Notes under the pieces: model-generated
What the model was told of the DNA's origin: nothing
The model's input: the letters and a program-made list of their open reading frames with translations, nothing else
Databases searched by the model: none
Position numbers and translations under genes: made by a program
Shown: one piece after another, positions 6,780 through 12,801 of the stretch
Numbering within the stretch: the stretch's first letter is position 1
How the letters are laid out: each line of letters starts with the position of its first letter
DNA from: Sphingomonas sp.
Lineage (GTDB): Bacteria; Pseudomonadota; Alphaproteobacteria; Sphingomonadales; Sphingomonadaceae
Reading direction: 5' to 3'
Length of the DNA stretch: 12,801 nt
Assembly: GCA_030146605.1 (NCBI GenBank)
Contig: JASLBO010000313.1
Coordinates: 1-12,801, forward strand

Positions 6780-7649
6780 CTAGCGGCTCCACCGTGCGAA
6801 GATCGCGGTCGGCAGCTCCAGCCCGCGCGCCTCTTCGCGCACCGTCAACTCGCCGGCTTCGACCTTGCCGCCGAGATCGCCGAACGACTGACGCACCAGC
6901 TCGCCGATCGCCAGCGCCGACATGCGGACCGCGTACACCGTGAGGAACAGGAAGCGCGATTCGGCGTCGAGCAGCTTGCGCGTATCGGCGATCAGCGCGG
7001 GCAGCCCTTCCTCGAGCTTCCACACCTCGCCATTGGGGCCGCGCCCCCATTTGGGCGGATCGAGGATGATCCCGTCATAGCGCCGCCCGCGCCGCACCTC
7101 GCGCGCGACGAACTTGCCGGCATCGTCGATCATCCAGCGGATGGGCTTGTCCTCCATCGCCGACAGCGCCGCATTGGCCTTGCCCTCCGCGACCGATTTC
7201 TTCGACGCATCGACATGCGTCATCCGCGCGCCCGTGGCCGCCAGCGCGAGCGTGCCGACGCCGGTATAGCCGAACAGGTTCATGCACTCGGCTTCGGGCT
7301 TGTCGGCGATTTGCCCGCGCATCCAGTTCCACACGGGCGCCATGTCCGGGAAGAAGCCGAGATGGCGGAACGGCGTGGTCTGCGCAGTGAAGCGGACCTC
7401 CTCCCACGCCAGCGGCCAGCCTTCGCGCGGGACGGGCTGGTGAAAATGCCAGCGCCCGCCGCCCTCGTCATCGGGTGCCGGGAGGAACTCGCCATGCGCG
7501 TCCCAGTCCTCCTGAGCGGGCGCCCACATCGCCTGCGGTTCTGGGCGGATGAAGCTGTATTGGCCGTAGCGCTCGAGCTTGCGGCCATGGCCCGAATCGA
7601 TCAGCCCGTAATCGGCCCAGGGCTCGCCGGTGAGAGTGATGAGGTCCAT
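6780..7649 (-). CDS. Class I SAM-dependent methyltransferase, RlmI-like, probably acting on RNA
   Basis: The product has 289 residues. A Rossmann methyltransferase domain is clear: motif I NLFGYTGVGTLALA (124-137), the acidic residue binding the SAM ribose at D147 (THVDAS), and motif IV DPPK at 197-200 (IILDPPKWGRG). This layout is that of the RlmI/RlmK family of 23S rRNA cytosine-C5 or guanine methyltransferases. Those enzymes carry an N-terminal PUA domain of about 75 residues; here the N-terminus (DLITLTGEPWADYGLIDSGH) is short and of a different type. The target is therefore uncertain. The start is ATG 7649 without a clear ribosome site. It follows thrC on the same strand with a 52-nt gap and may be read from the same transcript. 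Confidence 0.85.
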   Translation of the reverse strand: MDLITLTGEPWADYGLIDSGHGRKLERYGQYSFIRPEPQAMWAPAQEDWDAHGEFLPAPDDEGGGRWHFHQPVPREGWPLAWEEVRFTAQTTPFRHLGFFPDMAPVWNWMRGQIADKPEAECMNLFGYTGVGTLALAATGARMTHVDASKKSVAEGKANAALSAMEDKPIRWMIDDAGKFVAREVRRGRRYDGIILDPPKWGRGPNGEVWKLEEGLPALIADTRKLLDAESRFLFLTVYAVRMSALAIGELVRQSFGDLGGKVEAGELTVREEARGLELPTAIFARWSR

Positions 7650-7701
7650 GCATCGTCCATAGAAGGACGCGTGCGTTTCTCAATCCTTCGCCGGGGGAGG
7701 A

Positions 7702-9093
7702 TCAGGGACGCGGCGTCGCCCGCCCGGCGATATAGGCAGTCACCGCCTCGAAAGTGGCGGGGAGCTCGTCGTAGCGCTCCTGCCGCTCGTGCAGGTCGCC
7801 GAGCCGCGCCGGCACCGCGGGCCGCAGCCCGGTGGCGCGTTCGACGGCGTCGGCGAACTTGGCAGGGTGCGCGGTGGCAAGCGTCACTACGGGGACATCC
7901 GCCGGCAGTTCGGCGCGCCGGGCGGCGGCGAGGCCGATCGCGCTATGCGGGTCGAGCACTTGCCCCGCTTCCGTAAAACCCCAGCGCATCGCCTCGTTCA
8001 TCGCGTCCGAATCGATCCGGTCGCTGGCGAACAGCGCCGCCGCGCCTTCGCGCTGGACATTGGTGAGTTGCATCGCACGGCTCCCCTCGAAGCCGCGCAT
8101 CTGATCGCCGATCGGTGCCCCGGCGAGATCGGCAAGCAGCCGTTCGAAATTCGAGCTGACCTGAATGTCCATCGAAGGCGCCGCGGTGGGCGTCACAATG
8201 CCGGTCGAATAATCGCCCGAGGAAAGCGCGCGGTGGAGGATGTCGTTGACGTTGGTCGCGACGACGAGCTTCGCGATCGGCAGCCCCATCTTCGCCGCGA
8301 CATAGCCCGCGAACACGTCGCCGAAATTGCCGGTGGGCACCGAAAAGGCCACGGCCTTGCCGGGCGCGCCGAGCCGCACCGCAGCGTAGAAATAATAGAC
8401 CACCTGCGCCATCAGCCGCGCCCAGTTGATCGAATTGACCGCCGTCACCTGGAAGCGGCCGGCAAAGGCCGGGTCGTTGAACATCGCCTTCACCAGCGCC
8501 TGGGCGTCGTCGAAGCTGCCTTCGATCGCGATGTTGTGGACGTTGGGCGCCAGCACCGTGGTCATCTGGCGGCGCTGGACTTCGGACACGCGCCCCCTGG
8601 GGTGGAGCATGAAGATGTCGACGCCGATGCGCCCGGCAACCGCGTCGATCGCCGCGCTGCCGGTATCGCCCGAAGTCGCGCCGACGATGGTGAGATGCGT
8701 CGATCCGCCGATCAGGAACTTCTCGAACAGTAGCCCGAGCAGCTGGAGCGCAACGTCCTTGAAGGCCAGCGTCGGCCCATGGAACAATTCGAGCAGCCAA
8801 TGCTGGTGGTCGAGCTGGACCAGCGGGGTGACCGCGGCGTGCGAGAAGCGCCCATAGGCCTCGGTGCACAGATCCCGCAATTCGTCCTCGGACAGGTCCG
8901 GGCTGACGAAGGGCAGCATCACCCGGACGGCGGTCTCGACATAAGACAGGCCGGCAAGCCCGGCGATCTCGTCGCGCGTGAAGCTCGGCCATGTCTCGGG
9001 GACGTACAGCCCGCCGTCGCTGGCGAGCCCCGCCAGCGTGACGTCGCGAAAGCCGAGCAGGGGCGCGGCGCCTCGGGTGCTTTGATAGCGCAT
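7702..9093 (-). CDS. thrC: Threonine synthase
   Basis: 463 residues, the size of the long (class II, E. coli/yeast-like) threonine synthase. The N-terminus MRYQSTRG, then GLASDGGLYVPE, is diagnostic. The PLP lysine is K112 in GPTLAFKDVALQ, and the phosphate-binding loop is GATSGDTGSAA (138-148). The enzyme converts O-phospho-L-homoserine to L-threonine and phosphate in the cytoplasm, the last step of threonine synthesis. The start is ATG 9091-9093; I see no Shine-Dalgarno sequence in the preceding 30 nt. It lies downstream of surf1, separated by a repeat element and hairpin, so it may have its own promoter. The RlmI-like methyltransferase gene follows 52 nt downstream. Confidence 0.96.
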   Translation of the reverse strand: MRYQSTRGAAPLLGFRDVTLAGLASDGGLYVPETWPSFTRDEIAGLAGLSYVETAVRVMLPFVSPDLSEDELRDLCTEAYGRFSHAAVTPLVQLDHQHWLLELFHGPTLAFKDVALQLLGLLFEKFLIGGSTHLTIVGATSGDTGSAAIDAVAGRIGVDIFMLHPRGRVSEVQRRQMTTVLAPNVHNIAIEGSFDDAQALVKAMFNDPAFAGRFQVTAVNSINWARLMAQVVYYFYAAVRLGAPGKAVAFSVPTGNFGDVFAGYVAAKMGLPIAKLVVATNVNDILHRALSSGDYSTGIVTPTAAPSMDIQVSSNFERLLADLAGAPIGDQMRGFEGSRAMQLTNVQREGAAALFASDRIDSDAMNEAMRWGFTEAGQVLDPHSAIGLAAARRAELPADVPVVTLATAHPAKFADAVERATGLRPAVPARLGDLHERQERYDELPATFEAVTAYIAGRATPRP

Positions 9094-9139
9094 GGCCGCG
9101 GGTTAGCTGCAGGTTTCGGCAGCGGCAAGCCAAGCAAAA

Positions 9140-9277
9140 CTCCCGTCCCTGAAAGGAGGGGCTGGGGGTGGGTAGCGAAGCGTCCGGCTCGATGCCGGTG
9201 CTTCGCTTTATGCCCCTGGCGTCGGAGGCCCGCTGGCGCTCGCACCCACCTCCGACCCCTCGCTTTCAGGGAGGGAA
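9140..9277. repeat. Imperfect long inverted repeat spanning the surf1 3' end and the surf1-thrC gap
   Basis: The left arm at 9140-9174 (CTCCCGTCCCTGAAAGGAGG then GGCTGGGGGTGGGT) is mirrored at 9243-9277 (ACCCACCTCCGACCCCTCGC then TTTCAGGGAGGG). About 34 nt on each side pair, with small mismatches and single-base gaps. The TCCCTGAAAG plus GGGGGTGGGT type is one I recognise as a recurrent intergenic element of sphingomonads. The right arm lies inside surf1 and encodes part of its tail. A second hairpin (9174-9207) sits within the loop. Confidence 0.75.
9174..9207. terminator. Hairpin directly after the surf1 stop codon
   Basis: AGCGAAGC at 9174-9181 pairs perfectly with GCTTCGCT at 9200-9207; further in, CCGGC and GCCGG pair around a TCGAT loop. 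The hairpin abuts the surf1 TAA (9208-9210 on the plus-strand numbering) and precedes thrC. There is no U-run after it, so if it terminates transcription it is not a classical intrinsic terminator. It is nested within the larger inverted repeat. Confidence 0.45.
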
Positions 9278-9891
9278 GAAGATGGTTTCCGCCCGCGCCA
9301 GCGCAGCGCCAGCACGTAGATCACGCTCGCCACCGCGGCGAACAGGAACCATTGCACGCCGTACGCCAGATGGTTGTTGGGCACAGAGGACAGGTCCGGC
9401 GCGGCATTCGGCGCGAGCCCCGGGGCGGGCGTGTCCGCCACCAGCAGCAGCCGCTTCGGGCTATGATCGAACATCGAAGCGAGCATCGAGCGGCCGTCCG
9501 GCGCGTGGCTGATGGAGCCGCGCACTGCCCCGCCCTTCCACACCGGTCTGGCCAGCGGATCCCGCGTCGTGCCGAGCTGGACCAGCATCCCCGGGCCCTC
9601 GGCACCGCCGGTGCGGCATTCGACGATGAAGCGGAAGCCCGCGCTCCCTGCGCCGGTGAGCCTGCTCGATACCGGCTGCACGCAATAGCCGTGCGCCTTG
9701 CGGAACAGCAACTGGTCGTCGGGAAGCCGCGGAAAGGCGATCTCGGGCTTGGCGGGATTGGCCGCCAACTGCGCGAGCGCGGCCTCCTTCTGCGGCTTGC
9801 GGATCACCAGCTGCCACAGCCCGAGCCCGATCATCGCAGCGACGGCGAGCGCGACGATCGCGGTGGAGACAAGCGGAATGCGCCGCATCAC
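9208..9891 (-). CDS. SURF1 family cytochrome c oxidase assembly protein
   Basis: The protein is 227 residues long with the SURF1 layout: an N-terminal membrane span (about 8-30), a periplasmic domain, and a C-terminal span (about 177-197) preceded by the family motif NNHLAYGVQWF (172-182). SURF1 helps insert heme a into subunit I of aa3-type oxidase. The N-terminal domain has a GYCVQPVSS segment in place of the more usual G-x-(Y/F)-(L/H) pattern, so it is a somewhat divergent member. The start is GTG 9891 or ATG 9888; AGGA lies 7 or 10 nt upstream. The last about 22 residues (from SSSLPESEGSEVGASASGPP) follow the final span and are encoded by a repeat element. It is downstream of ctaE, with a strong hairpin in the gap. 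Confidence 0.9.
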   Translation of the reverse strand: MMRRIPLVSTAIVALAVAAMIGLGLWQLVIRKPQKEAALAQLAANPAKPEIAFPRLPDDQLLFRKAHGYCVQPVSSRLTGAGSAGFRFIVECRTGGAEGPGMLVQLGTTRDPLARPVWKGGAVRGSISHAPDGRSMLASMFDHSPKRLLLVADTPAPGLAPNAAPDLSSVPNNHLAYGVQWFLFAAVASVIYVLALRWRGRKPSSSLPESEGSEVGASASGPPTPGA

Positions 9892-9927
9892 CGATCCGTC
9901 CTGCCGCCGCGGGTCCAGAAACGATCA

Positions 9928-9956
9928 GAGGGAGGCAGCGTGGTGCTGCCTCCCTC
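9928..9956. terminator. Perfect 12-bp hairpin between ctaE and surf1
   Basis: GAGGGAGGCAGC at 9928-9939 pairs without mismatch with GCTGCCTCCCTC at 9945-9956 around the 5-nt loop GTGGT. It lies in the 94-nt gap after the ctaE stop. On the minus strand only a weak T-rich stretch follows (TGATCGTTTCT). It could terminate or attenuate the cta transcript before surf1, or protect the 3' end of ctaE mRNA. The remainder of the gap shows nothing recognisable. Confidence 0.7.
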
Positions 9957-9985
9957 ATATGGCGTATTCGAGTTGCCGGACACGC

Positions 9986-10864
9986 TCAGTGCACCGGCGC
10001 GCCCCAGCCGCCCCAGACATAAATCGAGGCGAAGAGGAACAGCCACACCACGTCGACGAAATGCCAATACCAGGCCGCAGCCTCGAAGCCGAAATGCTGC
10101 CGCGGCGTGAAGTGGCCCTTATAGACCCGCACGAGGTTGACGATCAGGAAGATCGTGCCGACCAGCACATGGAAGCCGTGGAAGCCGGTCGCCATGAAGA
10201 AGGCGCCGCCATAGCTCGAGCCGTGCTCGCTCGCCGCTTTGAACGGGAATGGCGATTCCACATATTCATACGCCTGGATGCTGCTGAACAGCAGGCCGAG
10301 GATGATCGTCAGCCACAGGCCCTTCTTGACGCCGTCATTCTCGCCGACCCCGATCAGACCCCACAGGCCCTTCATAGCGCCGCCGCGCTGATTGTGGACC
10401 AGCGCGTGGTGCGCCCAGGTCACGGTGCAGCCCGAGCAGAGCAGGATCAGCGTGTTGAGCAGCGGGAATTGCAGCGCGTCGACGACGTGCATGCCCTTGG
10501 GGGGCCATTGGCCACCGACCGCCTCGACCGTCGAGGGAAACAGCGCAAAATCGAACCATGCCCAGAACCAGCCGACGAAGAACATCACTTCGGAGGCGAT
10601 GAACAGGATCATGCCGTAACGCAGATGCAGCTGGACGATCGGCGTGTGATCGCCGGCATGCGCTTCCTTGATCACGTCGGCCCACCAGCCGAAGAACGTG
10701 ATCAGGATGCCCGCGACGCCGGCGAAGAACACGAGGTTCGCCGCCGGCATGCTGTGCATCCACATGATCGCGCCCGAAGCGAGCACCAGTGCCGCCATCG
10801 ATCCGAACAACGGCCAGATGCTCGGCGGAAGGATGTGATATTGATGGTTTTTGGCACCCGCCAT
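9986..10864 (-). CDS. ctaE: Cytochrome c oxidase subunit III
   Basis: 292 residues with the seven-span topology of bacterial and mitochondrial subunit III. Family signatures are HLRYGMILFIASEVMFFVGW (80-99), whose E92 fits the conserved membrane glutamate, QWPPKG (119-124), LLCSGCTVTWAHHAL (141-155), GFHGFHVLVG (227-236) and AWYWHFVDVVWLFLF (264-278). Subunit III sits beside subunit I in the inner membrane aa3-type oxidase and supports proton uptake and enzyme stability. The start is ATG 10864, with an AGGGACGAG stretch a few nt upstream as a ribosome site. ctaG is 34 nt upstream on the same strand, which makes co-transcription likely. Subunits I and II are not in the window. Confidence 0.97.
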   Translation of the reverse strand: MAGAKNHQYHILPPSIWPLFGSMAALVLASGAIMWMHSMPAANLVFFAGVAGILITFFGWWADVIKEAHAGDHTPIVQLHLRYGMILFIASEVMFFVGWFWAWFDFALFPSTVEAVGGQWPPKGMHVVDALQFPLLNTLILLCSGCTVTWAHHALVHNQRGGAMKGLWGLIGVGENDGVKKGLWLTIILGLLFSSIQAYEYVESPFPFKAASEHGSSYGGAFFMATGFHGFHVLVGTIFLIVNLVRVYKGHFTPRQHFGFEAAAWYWHFVDVVWLFLFASIYVWGGWGAPVH

Positions 10865-10898
10865 CGGCTCGTCCCTGTTTCTTAGGTTTGGGGCGTCT

Positions 10899-11432
10899 CT
10901 AGCTTGCAGTCTTGCCGGAATCTACCGGGTAAAATGTGTAGGAGAGCGTGATCTCCTCGATGTCCCGCGCGTCGGGATCCTTCCGGATCGCCGGGTCGAC
11001 GTAGAAGATCACCGGCATGCGGACCTCCTCCCCCGGCTGGAGCGTCTGCTCGGTGAAGCAGAAGCACTGGATCTTGGTGAAATATTTGCCCGCCACCGCG
11101 GGGGTGACGTTGAACGTTGCCGTGCCGGTGATCGGCTTGTCCGACAGATTCTTGGCCTTGAAGAACGCCATGTCGCGGCCGCCTACGTCGATCGTATCGG
11201 CGCGGCGCTCGGGCGTGAACTTCCACGGCAGCTTCGGGCTGACATTGCTGTCGAACGCCACCGTGATCTTCTCGCCGGTCGTGCCCGGCGCGCGCAGCCC
11301 GCGCTGGGTGGTGCCGTTGAGCCCGGTGACTTCGCAGAACATGCGGTAGAGCGGCACGCTCGCGAAACCGACGCCGGTCATCGTGCAGACGCCGAGCCCG
11401 GCGAACAGCGCGGTCCGCAGATTACGGTTCAT
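10899..11432 (-). CDS. ctaG: Cytochrome c oxidase assembly protein CtaG/Cox11, copper chaperone for CuB
   Basis: 177 residues, close to the usual Cox11 length. One N-terminal span (about 7-26) anchors the protein, followed by PLYRMFCEVTG with C33 and the periplasmic immunoglobulin-like domain. The copper site is CFCF in IQCFCFTEQTL (C123, C125). VPLYRMFC and the YTFYPV C-terminus are also typical. Cox11 delivers copper to the CuB centre of subunit I on the periplasmic side. The ATG at 11432 overlaps the stop of the 46-residue ORF upstream (ATGA, 11429-11432), so translation is coupled. ctaE follows 34 nt downstream. This is the Cox11-type CtaG, not the unrelated Bacillus protein of the same name. 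Confidence 0.96.
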   Translation of the reverse strand: MNRNLRTALFAGLGVCTMTGVGFASVPLYRMFCEVTGLNGTTQRGLRAPGTTGEKITVAFDSNVSPKLPWKFTPERRADTIDVGGRDMAFFKAKNLSDKPITGTATFNVTPAVAGKYFTKIQCFCFTEQTLQPGEEVRMPVIFYVDPAIRKDPDARDIEEITLSYTFYPVDSGKTAS

Positions 11433-11569
11433 CCGCCGTGCGCGATCTGCATCTTCACGATCGAGATCGCGAAGACGAGGATGACGAAGGCGCCGAGCAG
11501 CAGCCCCATGATCCGCGCGCGCGAACGCTGGCGGGCGCGGATCAGATCGGTCGAATCATTGTCGGTCAT
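11429..11569 (-). CDS. Small single-span membrane protein of the cox assembly cluster (46 aa)
   Basis: Reading from ATG 11569 gives [20 protein letters not shown] followed by [20 protein letters not shown] and QIAHGG. A charged, arginine-rich N-terminus (10-19) precedes one hydrophobic span (about 21-39), so the N-terminus probably stays in the cytoplasm. The start overlaps the ctaB stop (ATGA) and the stop overlaps the ctaG start (ATGA), so the frame fills the gap between them exactly; that is strong evidence that it is a real gene. Short one-span proteins occur at this place in oxidase assembly operons of other alphaproteobacteria, sometimes named CoxF or simply hypothetical. Its role is not established; an assembly helper or membrane tether for CtaG or CtaB is possible, but this is inference. 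Confidence 0.85.
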   Translation of the reverse strand: MTDNDSTDLIRARQRSRARIMGLLLGAFVILVFAISIVKMQIAHGG

Positions 11570-12468
11570 GCAAGCCACCTATCGACGACGAGCGCGCCGA
11601 ACATCAGGAACAGATAGAGGATCGAATATTTGAACAGCCTTTTCTCGGGCACCATCGCGTCGGCCTCGCCCGAACGGCGCAGCGCGACCTGCGCGACGAG
11701 GCCAAGGAAGATCGCATTGAGCGCCACCGCCGACCAGCCATAGATCGCGCCGGTCAGTCCGAGCGGCCAGGGCGCGATCGCCGCTGCGACCATCGGCAGC
11801 GTATAGAGACCGATCTGGATCCGGGTCGAGCGCTCGCCCGCCACCACCGGCAGCATCGGCACGCCGGCATTGGCATAATCGGTCTTCACGAACAGCGCGA
11901 GCGCCCAGAAATGCGGCGGCGTCCACAGGAAGATCAGCGCGAAGAGCAGGCCCGGCAACAACGCGACATCGCCGGTCGCCGCAGCCCAGCCGATCAGCGG
12001 CGGAAAGGCCCCCGCCGCACCGCCGATGACGATGTTCTGCGGGGTCCGGCGCTTGAGCCAGATCGTGTAGACGAACACGTAGAACAGGATCGACACGGCG
12101 AGGATCAGCGTCGCCGCGAGGTTGATCGCGAAATACATCAGGGCGAGGCTGAAACAGGCGAGCCCCACGCCGAAATGCAGCGCCGACTGGCGGTCCATCC
12201 GCCCCGCCGGAAGCGGGCGCTGCTGCGTCCGCTTCATCTTCGCGTCAAGATCGGCCTCATACCATTGGTTGAGCGCCCCCGCGGCACCCGCGCCCAATGC
12301 GATGCACAGGATCGCCGTGAAGCCGAGGATCGGATGGATCGGCACGGGCGCCGCGAGCATCCCGCACAGCCCGGTGAATACGACGAGCGTCATCACCCGC
12401 GGCTTGGTGAGCGCAAGGAAGTCGCGCCAGTCGGCGGGAAGCGTGAGCGGGGCGGCGGTGGTGGTCAT
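11566..12468 (-). CDS. ctaB: Protoheme IX farnesyltransferase (heme O synthase)
   Basis: 300 residues with the multi-span fold of UbiA-type prenyltransferases. The first aspartate-rich motif is [20 protein letters not shown] (67-86), the region binding farnesyl diphosphate and magnesium; the second is [13 protein letters not shown] (195-207). [15 protein letters not shown] near the N-terminus and [12 protein letters not shown] (181-192) are also family marks. It attaches a farnesyl group to heme b to make heme O, the precursor of heme A for aa3 oxidase, in the inner membrane. The start is ATG 12468 with only a weak ribosome site. It is first in the leftward run ctaB, small ORF, ctaG, ctaE, and its stop overlaps the small ORF start. 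The 99-nt gap upstream separates it from a divergent regulator gene. Confidence 0.97.
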   Translation of the reverse strand: MTTTAAPLTLPADWRDFLALTKPRVMTLVVFTGLCGMLAAPVPIHPILGFTAILCIALGAGAAGALNQWYEADLDAKMKRTQQRPLPAGRMDRQSALHFGVGLACFSLALMYFAINLAATLILAVSILFYVFVYTIWLKRRTPQNIVIGGAAGAFPPLIGWAAATGDVALLPGLLFALIFLWTPPHFWALALFVKTDYANAGVPMLPVVAGERSTRIQIGLYTLPMVAAAIAPWPLGLTGAIYGWSAVALNAIFLGLVAQVALRRSGEADAMVPEKRLFKYSILYLFLMFGALVVDRWLA

Positions 12469-12567
12469 GACTCGCTGCGGCCTATAAGCTGCGGTTGGAC
12501 AAGGTGAAAGGGCTGCATTGTCTCACCCCCACGCCGGCGTTAGCCTCGCGGAGTACGAGCAGGGGCG
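12469..12567. promoter_or_regulatory. Divergent promoter region between ctaB and the LuxR-like gene
   Basis: This 99-nt gap must hold start signals for both divergent genes. Minus-strand TATAGG at 12482-12487, about 14 nt before the ctaB ATG, is the best -10-like hexamer. I see no convincing -35 for either direction. GGTGA at 12503-12507 and TCACC at 12522-12526 form a short inverted repeat that could be a regulator site, but five-base arms occur easily by chance. The assignment rests mainly on the gene arrangement. Confidence 0.4.
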
Positions 12568-12801
12568 ATGAAGCAGATACTTTCCTATGGCACATTGCTG
12601 GCGGCAGGAATGCTGGCGCTGCAATGGCTCGATTATCAGCGACTCGCGCGCACCCATTTCGCCGACATCTATCTGTTCCTGTTCGCCGCGGGCTTTCTCG
12701 TGCTCGGCGTGGTGCTCGGCGTGCGCGTGTTCGCCCGGCCGGTGCCCGCACCGTTCGACGGCAACCCGCAGGCGCAGGCGACGCTGGGGATCAGCCCGCG
12801 C
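12568..12801 (+). CDS. N-terminus of a probable membrane-anchored LuxR-type transcriptional regulator, cut by window edge
   Basis: Seventy-eight residues are visible from ATG 12568, with AGGGG just upstream. They contain two hydrophobic spans: about 4-19 (ILSYGTLLAAGMLALQ) and about 35-53 (YLFLFAAGFLVLGVVLGVR). A proline-rich linker (RPVPAPFDGN) follows, then LGISPR at the window end. LGISPR matches the first residues of a LuxR/GerE helix-turn-helix domain (consensus L(T/S)xRE). Sphingomonads carry small proteins with two N-terminal spans and a C-terminal LuxR domain, and the WLDYQ and PFDGNPQA segments resemble those from memory. The DNA-binding domain is not in the window, so the call is inferred. 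The gene is divergent from ctaB. Confidence 0.6.
   Translation, partial: MKQILSYGTLLAAGMLALQWLDYQRLARTHFADIYLFLFAAGFLVLGVVLGVRVFARPVPAPFDGNPQAQATLGISPR

Noticed and set aside
8779..10110. 443-codon plus-strand frame crossing thrC, surf1 and ctaE in antisense
   Set aside because: It spans three real genes and two intergenic hairpins, and its translation is Arg-rich without any domain.
12469..12473. GACTC, a possible CcrM methylation site next to the ctaB start
   Set aside because: A single five-base site is common by chance and nothing else suggests cell-cycle control.
1..12801. Defence system, prophage, integron or biosynthetic cluster
   Set aside because: All substantial coding regions are accounted for by conserved metabolic, transport and respiratory genes; no recombinase, transposase, nuclease or toxin was seen.

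Overview
The window reads as chromosomal DNA of a GC-rich alphaproteobacterium, most likely a Sphingomonas or close relative. Three things point there. Codon use is strongly G/C at third positions. The cytochrome oxidase assembly genes run ctaB, a small membrane protein, ctaG, ctaE, surf1, followed by thrC. The intergenic gaps carry palindromic repeats of a kind I recognise from sphingomonads (the CCCTGAGCTTGTCGAAGG core and a TCCCTGAAAG/GGGGGTGGGT type). I see no tRNA, rRNA, CRISPR array, insertion sequence, phage gene or toxin-antitoxin pair. This is mostly conserved housekeeping DNA.

Left part (1-3851, minus strand): the N-terminal ~506 residues of a secreted GH3 beta-glucosidase/glucanase run off the left edge. 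A LacI-type operator lies just upstream of its start. Before it is a two-gene ABC importer of the OpuC/ProWX class: an ATPase without CBS domains and a permease fused to its own substrate-binding domain, joined by a GTGA stop/start overlap. The substrate is not readable from the sequence.

Centre (3903-6637): an SDR oxidoreductase (+) converges on a pterin carbinolamine dehydratase (-), and their stop codons overlap. Divergent from the dehydratase, a minimal zincin metallopeptidase, ccmA and ccmB (+) are chained by GTGA and ATGA overlaps. CcmAB is the ABC part of cytochrome c maturation System I; ccmC does not follow. A large inverted repeat separates ccmB from the next, convergent gene.

Right part (6780-12468, all minus): transcription from right to left gives ctaB (heme O synthase), a 46-residue single-span protein, ctaG (Cox11 copper chaperone), ctaE (oxidase subunit III), surf1, thrC (threonine synthase) and an RlmI-like SAM methyltransferase. 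ctaB, the small ORF and ctaG are joined by ATGA overlaps. A strong hairpin separates ctaE from surf1. A repeat element lies between surf1 and thrC and encodes the last ~20 residues of SURF1. Together these genes supply heme O, copper and a core subunit for an aa3-type oxidase, while ccmAB upstream serves c-type cytochromes.

Right edge (12568-12801, +): the N-terminus of a protein with two membrane spans followed by LGISPR, probably a membrane-anchored LuxR-type regulator, divergent from ctaB. I found no convincing undescribed multi-gene system. The items most worth a second look are the small protein of the cox cluster, the repeat-derived SURF1 tail, the membrane-anchored regulator, and the fused importer of unknown substrate.
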